Source: Gonapodya prolifera JEL478
Lineage: Eukaryota; Monoblepharomycota; Monoblepharidomycetes; Monoblepharidales; Gonapodyaceae
DNA: 19,755 bases
Direction: 5' to 3'
Assembly: GCA_001574975.1 (NCBI GenBank)
Contig: KQ965884.1
Span: 1 to 19,755, forward strand
The notes below the pieces were generated by a model, which ran no database searches, had not been told where the DNA came from, and was given only the letters and a program-made list of their open reading frames with translations. Both the position numbers and the translations under genes were made by a program. The stretch's first letter is position 1; every line of letters starts with the position of its first letter. Shown in pieces: positions 1 through 12,549 of the stretch.

Positions 1-96
1 CAAGACGCAGGACATGTCTCTAATTTATGTTATTAGATGCTAGCCAAGACGGTAATGCTAAAAAGGTAATAAAAGACGCTTATTAGATTAGAATGT
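1..96. other. AT-rich left edge, no gene seen
   Basis: This stretch is AT-rich and holds short imperfect repeats: TTATTAGAT occurs twice and GGTAAT twice. No coding signal, splice site or homology to the esterase copies to the right could be recognised. If the fold-back element at 104-269 inserted into an esterase copy, the missing 5' part of that copy should lie here, but no exon-like similarity is visible. The left flank is therefore either rearranged or decayed beyond recognition by eye. Confidence 0.4.
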
Positions 97-276
97 TATC
101 GCTGCAACTGGGCCAGTGAGGTGCCTGACCCGTCGACCCGTCGGGTCGGGCCAGACACCTTTCGGGCCGGCCCGACTCGGGTCAAGGATGTTTCGGGCCA
201 ACCTCGGGTCGGGCCAAAGCTCGACCCGACCCGAAGGCCCGTCGGGTCGACCCGACCCGACTGCAACACTATCGCT
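97..276. mobile_element. Small GC-rich fold-back element (hAT-like MITE candidate) with TATCGCT flanks
   Basis: A 166-bp core (104-269) is built almost wholly of inverted and direct copies of GGGTCGG/CCGACCC, including GTCGGGTCGACCCGACCCGAC-like runs near the right end. It is bounded by the identical 7-mer TATCGCT at 97-103 and 270-276. The right end, read inward, starts GTGTTGCAGTCGGG; the left end reads GCAACTGGG, so the left end seems to have lost about five bases. A short host duplication, ends of the GTGTTGCA type and self-complementary subterminal repeats are typical of non-autonomous hAT elements, which duplicate 8 bp. Here seven bases match and the eighth differs (T against C). There is no ORF of interest inside. 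hAT origin is inferred; a simple GC-rich satellite remains possible. Confidence 0.5.
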
Positions 277-427
277 CGGCCGCCCATGTCTCCCGACGGC
301 CGGTGCGGAGCTCAGAGGTGATCGTGGGGGATATTGACTCTATCCAACTATGGGCAGTGCGCCTGCAGTATGAATACGGGTGGTGTGGCAACGGGACTGA
401 GTTCTTGAGGGGATGCAATCAGGACTA
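277..427 (+). pseudogene. CBM18 chitin-binding relic (esterase copy A)
   Basis: The segment aligns by eye with the last exon of the intact esterase at 5324-5517. Recognisable pieces are the S-P-D-G-R-C-G-A start of the hevein-type domain, a GGY then NYGQC piece, then G-W-C-G-N-G-T-E-F and a GCNQ end before a TAG stop at 425-427. Small insertions break the frame after C-G-A, where a TGA appears. Nothing of the catalytic domain is present to the left, because the homology stops at the edge of the fold-back element at 97-276. It is read as the dead 3' end of a third esterase-CBM18 gene. An independent CBM18 gene is less likely, since the flanking R-P-P linker is also shared with the other copies. 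Confidence 0.7.
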
Positions 428-1135
428 GTAATCGTTGAGATCGTGCGGTTATACATAAGGGTCTGGCGCGCGACGGCGTTGAGTGGTCCTCGTGAATCCA
501 CTGATGCGGTTTCTGTACCGGTGTATATGTCGAAAATGGTTGTGATGAGAGCGGAATGATAGGGTGGGTAACTACGTTTGGTGTCGCGATCGACACTCAC
601 AGGCGGGCACTCCTATTTGTCTCCAAAAATCAATCAGCCGTCGGCGAATAGCATTGCCTATGTAGTAGGGTACCGGTTACGTCAGGGAGCGATCTGACGT
701 CCGCCAACTTCTTTCCTCAACGGTACTGGAGCGGAAGCGAGTCTACTGGTGACAATAAAGTAATGCATTCATCACACTTGGACCTGTGGCAGTATGGACT
801 TATGAATGTCTAATCGGTCACGTGAGGTCGCCGGAAATATGTCAACCGCTCCACCATAGAGACGTCGAGACTGCATGGGAGCTGCCCACCTTAACACAGT
901 TTGCGTGGAGTTGGTTTTAGCACAGAGTCTCTTCTTCCACCTTACACGTGTTCCACGAGAATTTAAATTCGCCAATTGCCCCTGCCTCCAGGGACAGTTG
1001 ACCGCAACACCCCATCAAGAGACGAAAACGATGCCTCCAATCAAAGCGGCGACCTCATGAGGTTCCCCTCTCGTATCTTCGGTAGATTCCTCTTGTTTTT
1101 CTTTTTCGTCCCCCGACGCCAAGCGGTCGTTCACG
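428..1135. other. Intergenic stretch between esterase copies A and B
   Basis: About 700 bp with no recognised gene. Short ORFs occur on both strands, but none shows conserved motifs or a plausible splice pattern. The pyrimidine-rich tract at about 1088-1110 lies just upstream of the copy B start and is compatible with a fungal core promoter. Confidence 0.4.
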
Positions 1136-2164
1136 ATGGCACCCATCCTCAAGCGCGGGTTCGTCGCCATCATCCCGACGGTTTTTCTCTTTGCCGAGGG
1201 CGTGTTCGGTTAGCTATCCACCTCCACTGTCTCCACCGAGCAAGGTGATGTCACGGGCTCCGTTTATCCCAGTGGATGGCGGTAAATGTGTCGATTCATA
1301 CTAGCGATTCTCAATCACACGTTTTTCTTCCAGCGAGTTCCGGAACATCACCTTCGCGGAGCCGCCTGTCGGAAATCTGGATGGAAGGTCCGTGTAAAGC
1401 ACCATCGTGGGCCCTATCACCAGTCCATAAACATCACGTCCTCTGTACACACAAGCGCCCAAGTACCCTCCTGGAAATACAGCAGAGGAAGTCTCAATGA
1501 GACTTCAGATGTCGGATACGTGTGCTATTCCCAGAATCCGCCGGGAAGTGGGCTCGTGTGCACCAGCGGTTAATTGAAGGAGGACACGTTCTTTCAGTTG
1601 TGGGTAAACTCTAATATCTCATTTGCTAGATCAACTCGAAAACGGCCTTGCTGATCCCTTTCCACCTCATAGTTTGGATAATTACACGGCGGAGCCCTTA
1701 TCGGCGGCAGCGGTGCGGAATTCAATGGAGGCTATGTTGTTCGAAAGTTTGATGTGATTCTCACGACCAGGTAGTACTGGGGCTCAAAAGTTGCAGAGGA
1801 GAATGCTCTTAGGTCCGAATGACACCTCAACGTCAGACATTAAGGAGGGGGGATCTTCAAATGTACGGCTACCCAAAGACAGGAAATGAACACTTCCGGC
1901 AGGAGTGTAAGTGCGGGAGATGGTGGTCTAATTGGTGTGCTCTCTCCCGAGTGCCCACAATTGTATTTCAGACTACCTCCATTCCCTGGATGTCACTCGC
2001 CCGCCGATAACTCCGGATGGCCGGTGCGGCGCTGATTATGGAGGATACCACTGCCCCAGCTACGGGCAGTGCTGTAGTATTTATGGATGGTATGGCAACG
2101 GGACCGGTTCTGCTCGTCTGGGTGCAACCAGGAGTATTCTTTCACGTCTTTCAGTTGTGCGTGA
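1136..2164 (+). pseudogene. Secreted carboxylesterase-CBM18 pseudogene (copy B)
   Basis: It parallels the intact gene at 2527-5517 piece by piece. The signal peptide at 1136-1210 ends at a TAG (1211-1213) where the intact copy has CAA for Gln. The STVSTEQG piece and an intron ending in CAG near 1333 follow, then E-F-R-N-I-T-F-A-E-P-P-V-G. There one base is missing from the codons for L-R-W, shifting the frame. The APKYPP piece has another one-base loss and a TAA. The oxyanion-hole piece W-I-H-G-G-A is split by four inserted bases. From about 1770 the sequence jumps to the end of the intact copy's exon 15 (RRM...GPN), so the exons with the catalytic Ser, Glu and His are gone. The CBM18 exon (1972-2164) survives, with Cys-to-Tyr in the GWCG motif and a one-base loss. 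The gene cannot make an active esterase. Confidence 0.85.
1211..1213 (+). other. Premature TAG stop in copy B signal-peptide exon
   Basis: The in-frame TAG falls directly after the V-F-G end of the signal peptide, where the intact copy has CAA (Gln21). If the ancestral codon was CAG, a single C-to-T change made the stop. It truncates the product to 25 residues. Confidence 0.8.
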
Positions 2165-2526
2165 TTGAGTTCAGCGTATTTTAAAACTCTGGTAACCTTA
2201 GCAATATTAAAAAAGCGATTTTGGGTGATTTGCTTGCGGGAAGAGAGGCAAATTCGTCGCCGACTGGAGCATGCCAAGCAAGCGAAACGACCCAGGGAAC
2301 TGAATCTGAAGACTTCTTTGCGACAGCGGGAGTGCTCCCTCATCATACCGATACAGCGGGAGCAAAGTAAGATGTTAGTTGAGACCTGTCGTCACGGGAG
2401 ACATATCCCACACAATTGATGTTCCCCAGGGTCCGCCAGGTCACTCTTCATCTTGGCGCCACGCCAGCTCGCACATAAAGAGTCGTAGAACTACTCGAGA
2501 TCGCAAACACAAGGTATACCAACGGA
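2165..2526. other. Region between copies B and C; presumed promoter of the intact esterase
   Basis: This 362-bp stretch holds no gene I can support. It starts just after the ancestral stop of pseudogene B and ends at the ATG of the intact copy C, so it should hold the 3' end of B and the promoter and 5' leader of C. No convincing TATA box is visible, and no similarity to the region upstream of copy B was found by eye. The duplicated unit therefore may not include the promoter, or the promoters have diverged. Confidence 0.4.
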
Positions 2527-5517
2527 ATGCTGGTGATCTTGGTATCGGCAGTTGCCCTCCTTTCGGCCACAGGTGGCGTGTTTGGACAATTGTCGACATC
2601 GACCGTCACCACGGAACAAGGGACCGTCACGGGAACCGTGTTTCCAAGCGGATGGCGGTGATTTTCGATCGACATTCATGAACGCTTTGTTGAAAGCTCT
2701 AACTCGTCGCGAAAACCCTTCGATCGGCCAGAGAGTTCCGCAACATACCCTTCGCCGAACCACCTGTGGGCGACCTGCGATGGAAGGTACGATGTCGCAT
2801 CCAATTTCGAGCGAGAGAAACACGAATGCATCGTTCTTCTTGAAGGCTCCCAAGTATCCACCTGCCAAATATGGAAGCAGGAATGCCACATCGGATGTCG
2901 GATACGCGTGCTGCTCACAAGATACAACTTTTTTCGGTGCAACCACTTGTGATGGTGGCGTTAAGGAGGACTGCCTTGTTCTCGTGAGTACAATTGATCG
3001 ATCGTTACGGTTGAAGGAATGAAGATGTTGTGACACGTCGATGTAGCATGTCTACACACCTGCCAGCGCATCGAAACCGAACGCAAGTCTGCCAGGTACG
3101 TGCTAGCTCTGAATCGTGCGCCAATCTATCTTTTGAACGATCCTTCGACCCCTTCTACTGAAGTTATGTGTAGGTTGAACCACGCCTGCAGGCACAACAC
3201 AACCAGCTTTCTGATGCACGTGACATTTCTTTGAACGAAAAGTTTGGATACACGGTGGAGCCCTCGTGGGAGGCAACGCTGCCCAATTCAATGGAAGCAA
3301 CATCGTGGAAAACTTTGATGTGGTTCTCGTCAAGAGTGAGTACTGAAAAGAACGTCCCGCGTTGATGGGTCGAAAATTAACACTAAATTGTCACGCTATC
3401 AGCCAACTACCGCTTAAACGTGTTTGGGTTCTTGGGAGGAGAAGACTTGCTCCAAGATGGTGAGAAAGAGTCACGACCGCCTGCTCAGCTCTCAATAATA
3501 ACCATATGTCTACTCTATCCTGTCAGCCGCAAAAGATGGTTTGAACTTCGGGTTTCAAGACCAAATTGCGGCCTTGAAATGGGTACAGGTATGTCTCTGT
3601 CGCGCTATTGTCAAGCAAATGAACGATCGAGTTCTCATACCGAACCCAGGCCAATGTTGCTGCTTTCGGGGGAGACCCTTCCAAAGTGACAATTTACGGA
3701 GAGAGCGCCGGATCGTACGTTCAGAAATTATTTCGCGCAGTAATACCGAAGTGCACTAAATACGTTCTTCATTACTCATCTGCTTCCGACACAGCATTTC
3801 TGTGGGATGGCTTGCTCTTATACCGCAAGCGGAGGGTCTCTTCCACCAGCTTATTATGGAGTCTGGAGGACCAGGCTCACTCGACGGTAATGATGTAAGC
3901 TTCCGAGAGCTTCATTGCTTGGGCTGACGGAAGATAACAGACCAAATGATGTCTATTCCTCTCTAGCCTTCGAGTGACCTCAGCGTCAACGGACAGTACA
4001 AGAAGGCTCTCAAGGCTTTCAACATTACCGATCCAAAACTTACTCGCGAACAGCGTGTTGCGGCTCTCAGGAACGTATCGGAAGCGGACTTGACGAAGTG
4101 GGCCGCAACTGCGATTGTGAGTGCAAATTCCAGGATTAGCGAGAACTGATTCGTACTTACGTCGACGGTTACCTTGACAACAGTCAGCTGGTCTGCCAAC
4201 TGTTGACGGAGTCACTATTCCAGCAAATTCATGGCAGTTGTTGAAAGATCAGAAGATACACCCCAACATGTGAGCTTTTACACCAAAAATGCGACCTGTT
4301 TTGATTGTTGAATAGATGCTTGCTTCAGACGGGCAGTGATTATTGGAGACAATGAGAATGAAGGTAAGAACTTGAACCTGCTTCGACCGCAACAACTCCT
4401 CTAAAGCCCCGTTCTCGACAGGCTCGGGCTTTACCTACATTTACGGTGGCAACTACGCAGTCATGCAGACCTTGCTCAATGGCACGTCATCACCTCAGAT
4501 CCTCCCACCGGACACTACAATTGGCGCAGAAATGTGGCCGGAGGACTGGAGTAAAAGGGTGCTGGAAGTATACTTTCAAGGAGGAAGAGTGGGGGATTCT
4601 CGGAAGGAATTCGATGCAGCAGGAGAGATAATCGGGGACTACATCGTGGGTACCACTGAAAATCGTGAATGGTAGCGCTGGTCTAATCGCAGCGGAACTT
4701 CTTCCACAGTTCTACTCTTGCGATCGCTACTTTGCGGAGTCTGCTACGAAATCTGGTAAAACAGTGTACAAATGTGAGACACTCCCGTCGCAACACTTGG
4801 CGTATCAGTTGGTGCACTAAACCCACTACAACAGACCGATTTAATGTGAACACTACCGGCGTAAACCTCACCGACCCTGCTGGAAATTATCTTGGAGCAA
4901 TGCACGGAGCAGAGCTTCCATTTGTGTATGTGGAATCTTCATGCTCCGCCGAGCTTTATATCACAACATTTCATTCATACGCATTCGATCGATTCCAAAG
5001 GTTCCTTGACCCCACGCTTTCCGACACGGACAAACGTACCTCACTGGCGATGGTCACCCGATGGACCAACTTTGCGATTCACGGTGATCCAAACTACGGC
5101 ATCAATTCGACCGCGACAAATGCCGCGTGGCCCCTCTATACACTTCCCGACAGGAGGATGCAACTCTTTGGTCCGAACGGCACGTCGACGGATATTAAGG
5201 AGGGGAATCTCCAAACGTACATCGGGTACAGAAAGACTGGGAATGAACTCTTCCAGCAGTGTAAGTGAAAAGAAAATGGATTGCTTTTGGTCATATTCCG
5301 CCTTGATTGACGCCGCCGTACAGACTACCTCCACTCGCTCGATGTCACTCGGCCGCCAATATCTCCAGACGGCCGGTGCGGTGCAGATCGCGGGGGATAC
5401 CGTTGCCCCAACTACGGTCAGTGCTGCAGCATCTATGGCTGGTGCGGCAATGGCACCGAGTTCTGCTCGACCGGATGCAACCAAGAATACTCGTTTACTT
5501 CATTTAGCTGTGCCTGA
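2527..5517 (+). CDS. Secreted type-B carboxylesterase with C-terminal CBM18 chitin-binding domain (copy C, intact)
   Basis: Sixteen exons join to 1950 nt (649 aa) without a frame break: 2527-2657, 2732-2786, 2846-2983, 3047-3095, 3243-3335, 3403-3459, 3527-3588, 3650-3714, 3795-3894, 3967-4116, 4184-4269, 4329-4363, 4422-4649, 4693-4773, 4835-5260 and 5324-5517. Residues 1-20 are a signal peptide. The alpha/beta-hydrolase core of the cholinesterase/carboxylesterase family follows: F-A-E-P-P-V-G-D-L-R-W, E-D-C-L, oxyanion hole H128-G-G, N-Y-R-L-N-V-F-G-F-L, and nucleophile elbow G-E-S-A-G with Ser214. The acid is Glu340 in N-E-G-S-G-F and the base is His467 in M-H-G-A-E-L-P. Residues 600-649 form a hevein-type CBM18 with eight cysteines (604, 613, 619, 620, 626, 633, 637, 648) and the G-W-C-G motif. 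The protein should be exported and bind chitin or chitin-like glycans while hydrolysing an ester. The substrate cannot be read from sequence. Two dead relatives lie upstream. The fourth intron (3096-3242) is unusually long. Confidence 0.92.
5324..5517 (+). other. CBM18 (hevein-fold) domain exon of the esterase
   Basis: The last exon encodes a short linker (Y-Y-L-H-S-L-D-V-T-R-P-P) and then the whole eight-cysteine chitin-binding domain up to the stop codon. A domain carried on its own phase-1 exon is easy to gain by exon shuffling. The same exon survives in copies A and B, so the fusion predates the local duplications. Aromatic residues Y616, Y623 and W625 sit where hevein domains contact N-acetylglucosamine. 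Confidence 0.85.
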
Positions 5518-5707
5518 AAAATACTCAACTTCTTTGTCGATATTTGTGTGTCTTACGTAGTACGGATTTTTGAATAGGGGACATCAAAATTCTTCGATGA
5601 ATCTTTGATCAGTGGTGCAAACCGGCTAGATTACAGTCATCGGAGCACAGTTGTTCGTCTTACTACATCGGACAATCTGCAATATTTACATTGAATCGAT
5701 GTTATGA
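5518..5707. other. Convergent 3' intergenic region between the esterase and PRP2
   Basis: These 190 bp separate the stop codons of two converging genes. The sequence is moderately AT-rich, as expected for 3' untranslated regions and polyadenylation signals of both genes. No further ORF or RNA gene was seen. Confidence 0.5.
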
Positions 5708-9775
<4,068 letters not shown>

Positions 9776-10561
9776 CGCCGCTTCGGTTTCGGGTTGCTGA
9801 CAGAGGTGAGCAGTTTCCTGTCGAAAATGAAGTCGCTTGGGCCGATGGACCGCTGTGGGCGCGTCAGTCTCGCGTTTGGCAGAAGGTTCCTGGGCTTTGA
9901 GGGGACTGAGGTCGTGAAAACTTCCGAAATGCGAAGTGTTGGTGACTGCGGGTCGATCTTTCGAAGTCTTCTGCACACAACCACAGTCCACTCTTCACGT
10001 CAAGAAGTTATTGACGCTCAAATATTTTGGCCGAGACCAATCTGCAAATGCGAAATTTATTCGATAGTATTGGTGGATTCAGTTGCTACATGACTCCAGG
10101 ACCCCTTCACTACAACGCGTTGCCTGAGTCATATAACACGTCTGACGGTGCAGTCTCAACGCCCATAGCGTTTTGGCGTAAGGCAGTTTGAAGGGCTCTT
10201 TTTTTCTGCAAGCAAGTAAAAAAATTAGCGGGACCGCAGCAGACGTTTTCTACTGGAATCGCGTCGTCTTCGATTCCACTGCAAGCAGCAGACGCAGTGT
10301 GCACCGTGCACAGGCAGAGAAGAAACGTCCACTGCAGGACTCGATGCTGGGCCTCTCCCCTGGGTGTATCAGCGCACTAATTGAAATCACGCAGACGAGG
10401 CCGCATCGGACGGAGAACGGAGGAATGAGCGACAACGGTGAGACTAGCATTTTCTATTCAAGAGCCAACGTCGAACTGACACAGCCACCGGATGGCAATT
10501 GCATTTTGGCGGGATTTACCTTTTCTCCTCTGTAGACCAAAAGCCATCTCTAGCAGAAATT
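9776..10561. promoter_or_regulatory. Divergent intergenic region between PRP2 and the HA-domain gene
   Basis: About 786 bp separate two divergently transcribed start codons, so the promoters and leaders of both genes must lie here. No TATA box is obvious. A notable block at 10236-10294 has the 10-mer GCAGCAGACG twice, flanking a perfect 8-bp-arm hairpin (10254-10261 and 10271-10278). Short ORFs in both directions show no domain and are taken as chance. An upstream in-frame ATG for the HA gene (10499) also falls here. Confidence 0.5.
10236..10294. repeat. 10-bp direct repeat flanking an 8-bp-arm hairpin
   Basis: GCAGCAGACG occurs at 10236-10245 and 10285-10294. Between them TGGAATCG (10254-10261) and its reverse complement CGATTCCA (10271-10278) frame a 9-nt loop. 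The symmetric layout could be a protein-binding site in the shared promoter, or the scar of a tiny insertion. Confidence 0.55.
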
Positions 10562-12412
10562 ATGCCATCCAAGGGAAAGCGTACTCTACTATCTGAAAAA
10601 GATGTGAGGACTACTTGTCTGAAACATTTTTTTTGTTGTTGCAGACTAATTTGTGTTTTATTTTTGTGGAATTCTCAGCTATGGGGACCACCAGCGAAGA
10701 AGAAAAAACTCTCCGCATCTCTCCACGACATAAAACCTTCGAACCGTGTACATGATGAAGTCTACGGCGAGGAAGAGGACGAAAAGTCCGATATTGGATC
10801 TGACCCGGGCGTCGACGTTGCAATGGACACCGCGATGGACACTCCACTCCAACCCACCTCCTCCACCAAAAAGCTCAAACCTCACAAAGACTCCTCTGAG
10901 AACTGGCACAAGAAATTTGTAAAGATCCAATCCCAATGGTCCGAGTCCTCCGGCGGCAGTGTCCGAGGTCTCTCCTGGATGAACCTCCAGCGTCACCGGT
11001 ACTGGCGTCTCACCGACCCCTGGAGAAAGCTGCCACGCTCCATCGCGCAATACAAGCGCGAGATGACGCGCTCAGAGATAGACCTGCTCGAGAGCTTGCC
11101 GGGGTGGTCGTGGGAGTACGACGTCGGGGGCGACAAGCGCCGTTCGGCCGGCGGGTCGAGCGGGCGTTGGGACGGTAACCGGGGCAGACCCGGTGATGTT
11201 ACAAAAACCGCTTCGGTCTCTCTCTGGATGCGCAACCTCCTCGCCGTCAACGCCTTCATCCGGCGGCACCGGTGTCTTCCGCGGCCCGGGGCCCTCTCTG
11301 GCTCTGACGTCGAGATGAAGTACTATAACTGGATCTACACACAGCGCAAACGTATCGACGCGGCCGATACTGAGTCCGGTGCGGGTAGGAGGTATGGCAC
11401 GTACAGAGGTGTGACGGAGAATGAGAGACGGGTGTTGCTCGAGCAGCCTTGGTGGCATGAGGCGTGTATGAAGAAGAGAGGCAGAACTGGGAAGAGGAAG
11501 ATGGACGAAGATGGAAGCGAGGTGGGGGAGGGGAGCACGTCGGAGAATGGAGGCAACACTGCGAAGGAACGCAAGTCGGAAAAGGGAGGGAGGTCTGGCG
11601 ACTTATCGGATAGACCGTGGTGGGCAGACTTTGCCGGACTCGATACAGAATCTCCAGACGCAGGCGCAGACGAATACGCCAACGCGGATGCACCGGCGCA
11701 CGAAGACACCGACGTAAATGCACCGTCGCACGAAGACCCGTTTGACTCTCTAGACCTAGACCGTGAGTTTCCCTCGTACATCACTCCCAGAGTCAGATGC
11801 GTGACCGGCACCAAAAATCTCACATTTTTGCCTACGTCAGTTTCCAGCGCTACCAGCGATCACGGCCTGCATGACCATGACGACACGCCCGGATCCCGCA
11901 CATCGGTCCTGCAATCAGTAAACTTGCGCATTCCTACTGGACATGGAAAAGTTGTCAACATCTTTCGGGAGCGCATGGAGGACACGGGGACCGACGCATA
12001 CCTGGGGTCCCTTCCTCCCGCCGATGCCGACCGCCTGCTTTCGCAAACCGATATGGGCTTCAAGGCCAAGTTCCTTGGACTGTGCGAGCTCCTTCGATCG
12101 CGGGCTGACGGTGACGTCGACGGGGAGCCAGATGGTGTCGGGTCTGGGCGGCACACACACACACCGACTTACACGTACCCGACCTCGGCTACCAACAGCA
12201 ATCTCGAGAAGCGACTGTTCTATTTTCTGCGTGAGGTGCGGATCAGCTACCGCGCGCTGAACAAGAAGAAGGTGTACAAGAATGTGCCACGGCATATTTC
12301 AGATGTGGAGATCACACTACTGGAGTCCTTGCCTGGGTGGAACTGGAACCCGAGGAAGGGGCCGCCGTTGGGGTCGAAGAAGTCAGATTATCAGATGAAA
12401 TTTGGAGCGTGA
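10562..12412 (+). CDS. Helicase-associated (HA)-domain repeat protein without helicase core
   Basis: The open frame runs to the TGA at 12410-12412. The start at 10562 (M-P-S-K-G-K-R) is preferred; the frame also allows 10499. A probable in-frame intron of 75 nt lies at 10603-10677 (GTGAGG...TTCTCAG), whose removal deletes a hydrophobic, Cys-rich stretch and leaves 591 aa. A basic patch (P-P-A-K-K-K-K) suggests nuclear import. Segments at about 10898-11124 and 11218-11464 show the helicase-associated domain pattern: a spaced Trp, L-x-W-x-x-x-Q-R, then (L/M)T-x-x-E-x-x-L-L and a W-x-W or P-x-W end; the first ends L-P-G-W-S-W. A shorter third copy at 12203-12352 ends L-P-G-W-N-W. An acidic linker with A-P-A-H-E-D/A-P-S-H-E-D repeats lies between the second and third. 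HA domains usually follow SF2 helicase cores and are thought to bind nucleic acid, but no Walker motif is present here. Nucleic-acid binding is therefore an inference. The gene is divergent from PRP2 and converges on SNU66. Confidence 0.72.
   Translation: MPSKGKRTLLSEKDVRTTCLKHFFCCCRLICVLFLWNSQLWGPPAKKKKLSASLHDIKPSNRVHDEVYGEEEDEKSDIGSDPGVDVAMDTAMDTPLQPTSSTKKLKPHKDSSENWHKKFVKIQSQWSESSGGSVRGLSWMNLQRHRYWRLTDPWRKLPRSIAQYKREMTRSEIDLLESLPGWSWEYDVGGDKRRSAGGSSGRWDGNRGRPGDVTKTASVSLWMRNLLAVNAFIRRHRCLPRPGALSGSDVEMKYYNWIYTQRKRIDAADTESGAGRRYGTYRGVTENERRVLLEQPWWHEACMKKRGRTGKRKMDEDGSEVGEGSTSENGGNTAKERKSEKGGRSGDLSDRPWWADFAGLDTESPDAGADEYANADAPAHEDTDVNAPSHEDPFDSLDLDREFPSYITPRVRCVTGTKNLTFLPTSVSSATSDHGLHDHDDTPGSRTSVLQSVNLRIPTGHGKVVNIFRERMEDTGTDAYLGSLPPADADRLLSQTDMGFKAKFLGLCELLRSRADGDVDGEPDGVGSGRHTHTPTYTYPTSATNSNLEKRLFYFLREVRISYRALNKKKVYKNVPRHISDVEITLLESLPGWNWNPRKGPPLGSKKSDYQMKFGA
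10603..10677 (+). other. Probable in-frame intron in the HA-domain gene
   Basis: The sequence starts GTGAGG and ends TTCTCAG, is 75 nt long and is T-rich, unlike the flanking coding DNA. It contains no stop in frame, so retention would add 25 residues including F-F-C-C-C. An inner acceptor (TTGTTGCAG) near 10644 is an alternative that would change the frame. Confidence 0.6.
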
Positions 12413-12549
12413 AGTGGTGGACGGTGGGTGGACAGGGGAATGACATTAGTCTAAATACGGGTCACCTGGTGTGTCACTGCCAATGATTGGACTCCGCAAG
12501 TGGACGATAGCATGTATGCAATTCTAATCCTGCAATACCCCAATACAAA
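12413..12549. other. Convergent 3' intergenic region
   Basis: Only 137 bp separate the stop codons of the HA-domain gene and SNU66, which point at each other. Their 3' untranslated regions must be short or overlap. No ORF or RNA gene was recognised. Confidence 0.5.

Noticed and set aside
4892-5560. 222-aa open frame overlapping the esterase 3' end
   Set aside because: It lies in another frame of exons 15-16, crosses a well-defined intron (5261-5323), and carries none of the conserved residues.
10254-10278. tRNA-like T-arm (TTCGATTCC) in the PRP2 upstream region
   Set aside because: The matching T-stem, acceptor stem and A box are absent. Only a simple 8-bp hairpin is supported.
10505-10514. 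TTTGGCGGGA, an E2F-like site upstream of the HA-domain gene
   Set aside because: A single 10-bp match is weak, and Dikarya fungi generally use MBF/SBF-type factors in place of E2F. I do not report it as a site.
12150-12165. CA-repeat inside the HA-domain gene
   Set aside because: It is a short in-frame microsatellite encoding H-T-H-T. It lies in the low-complexity linker and has no evident meaning.
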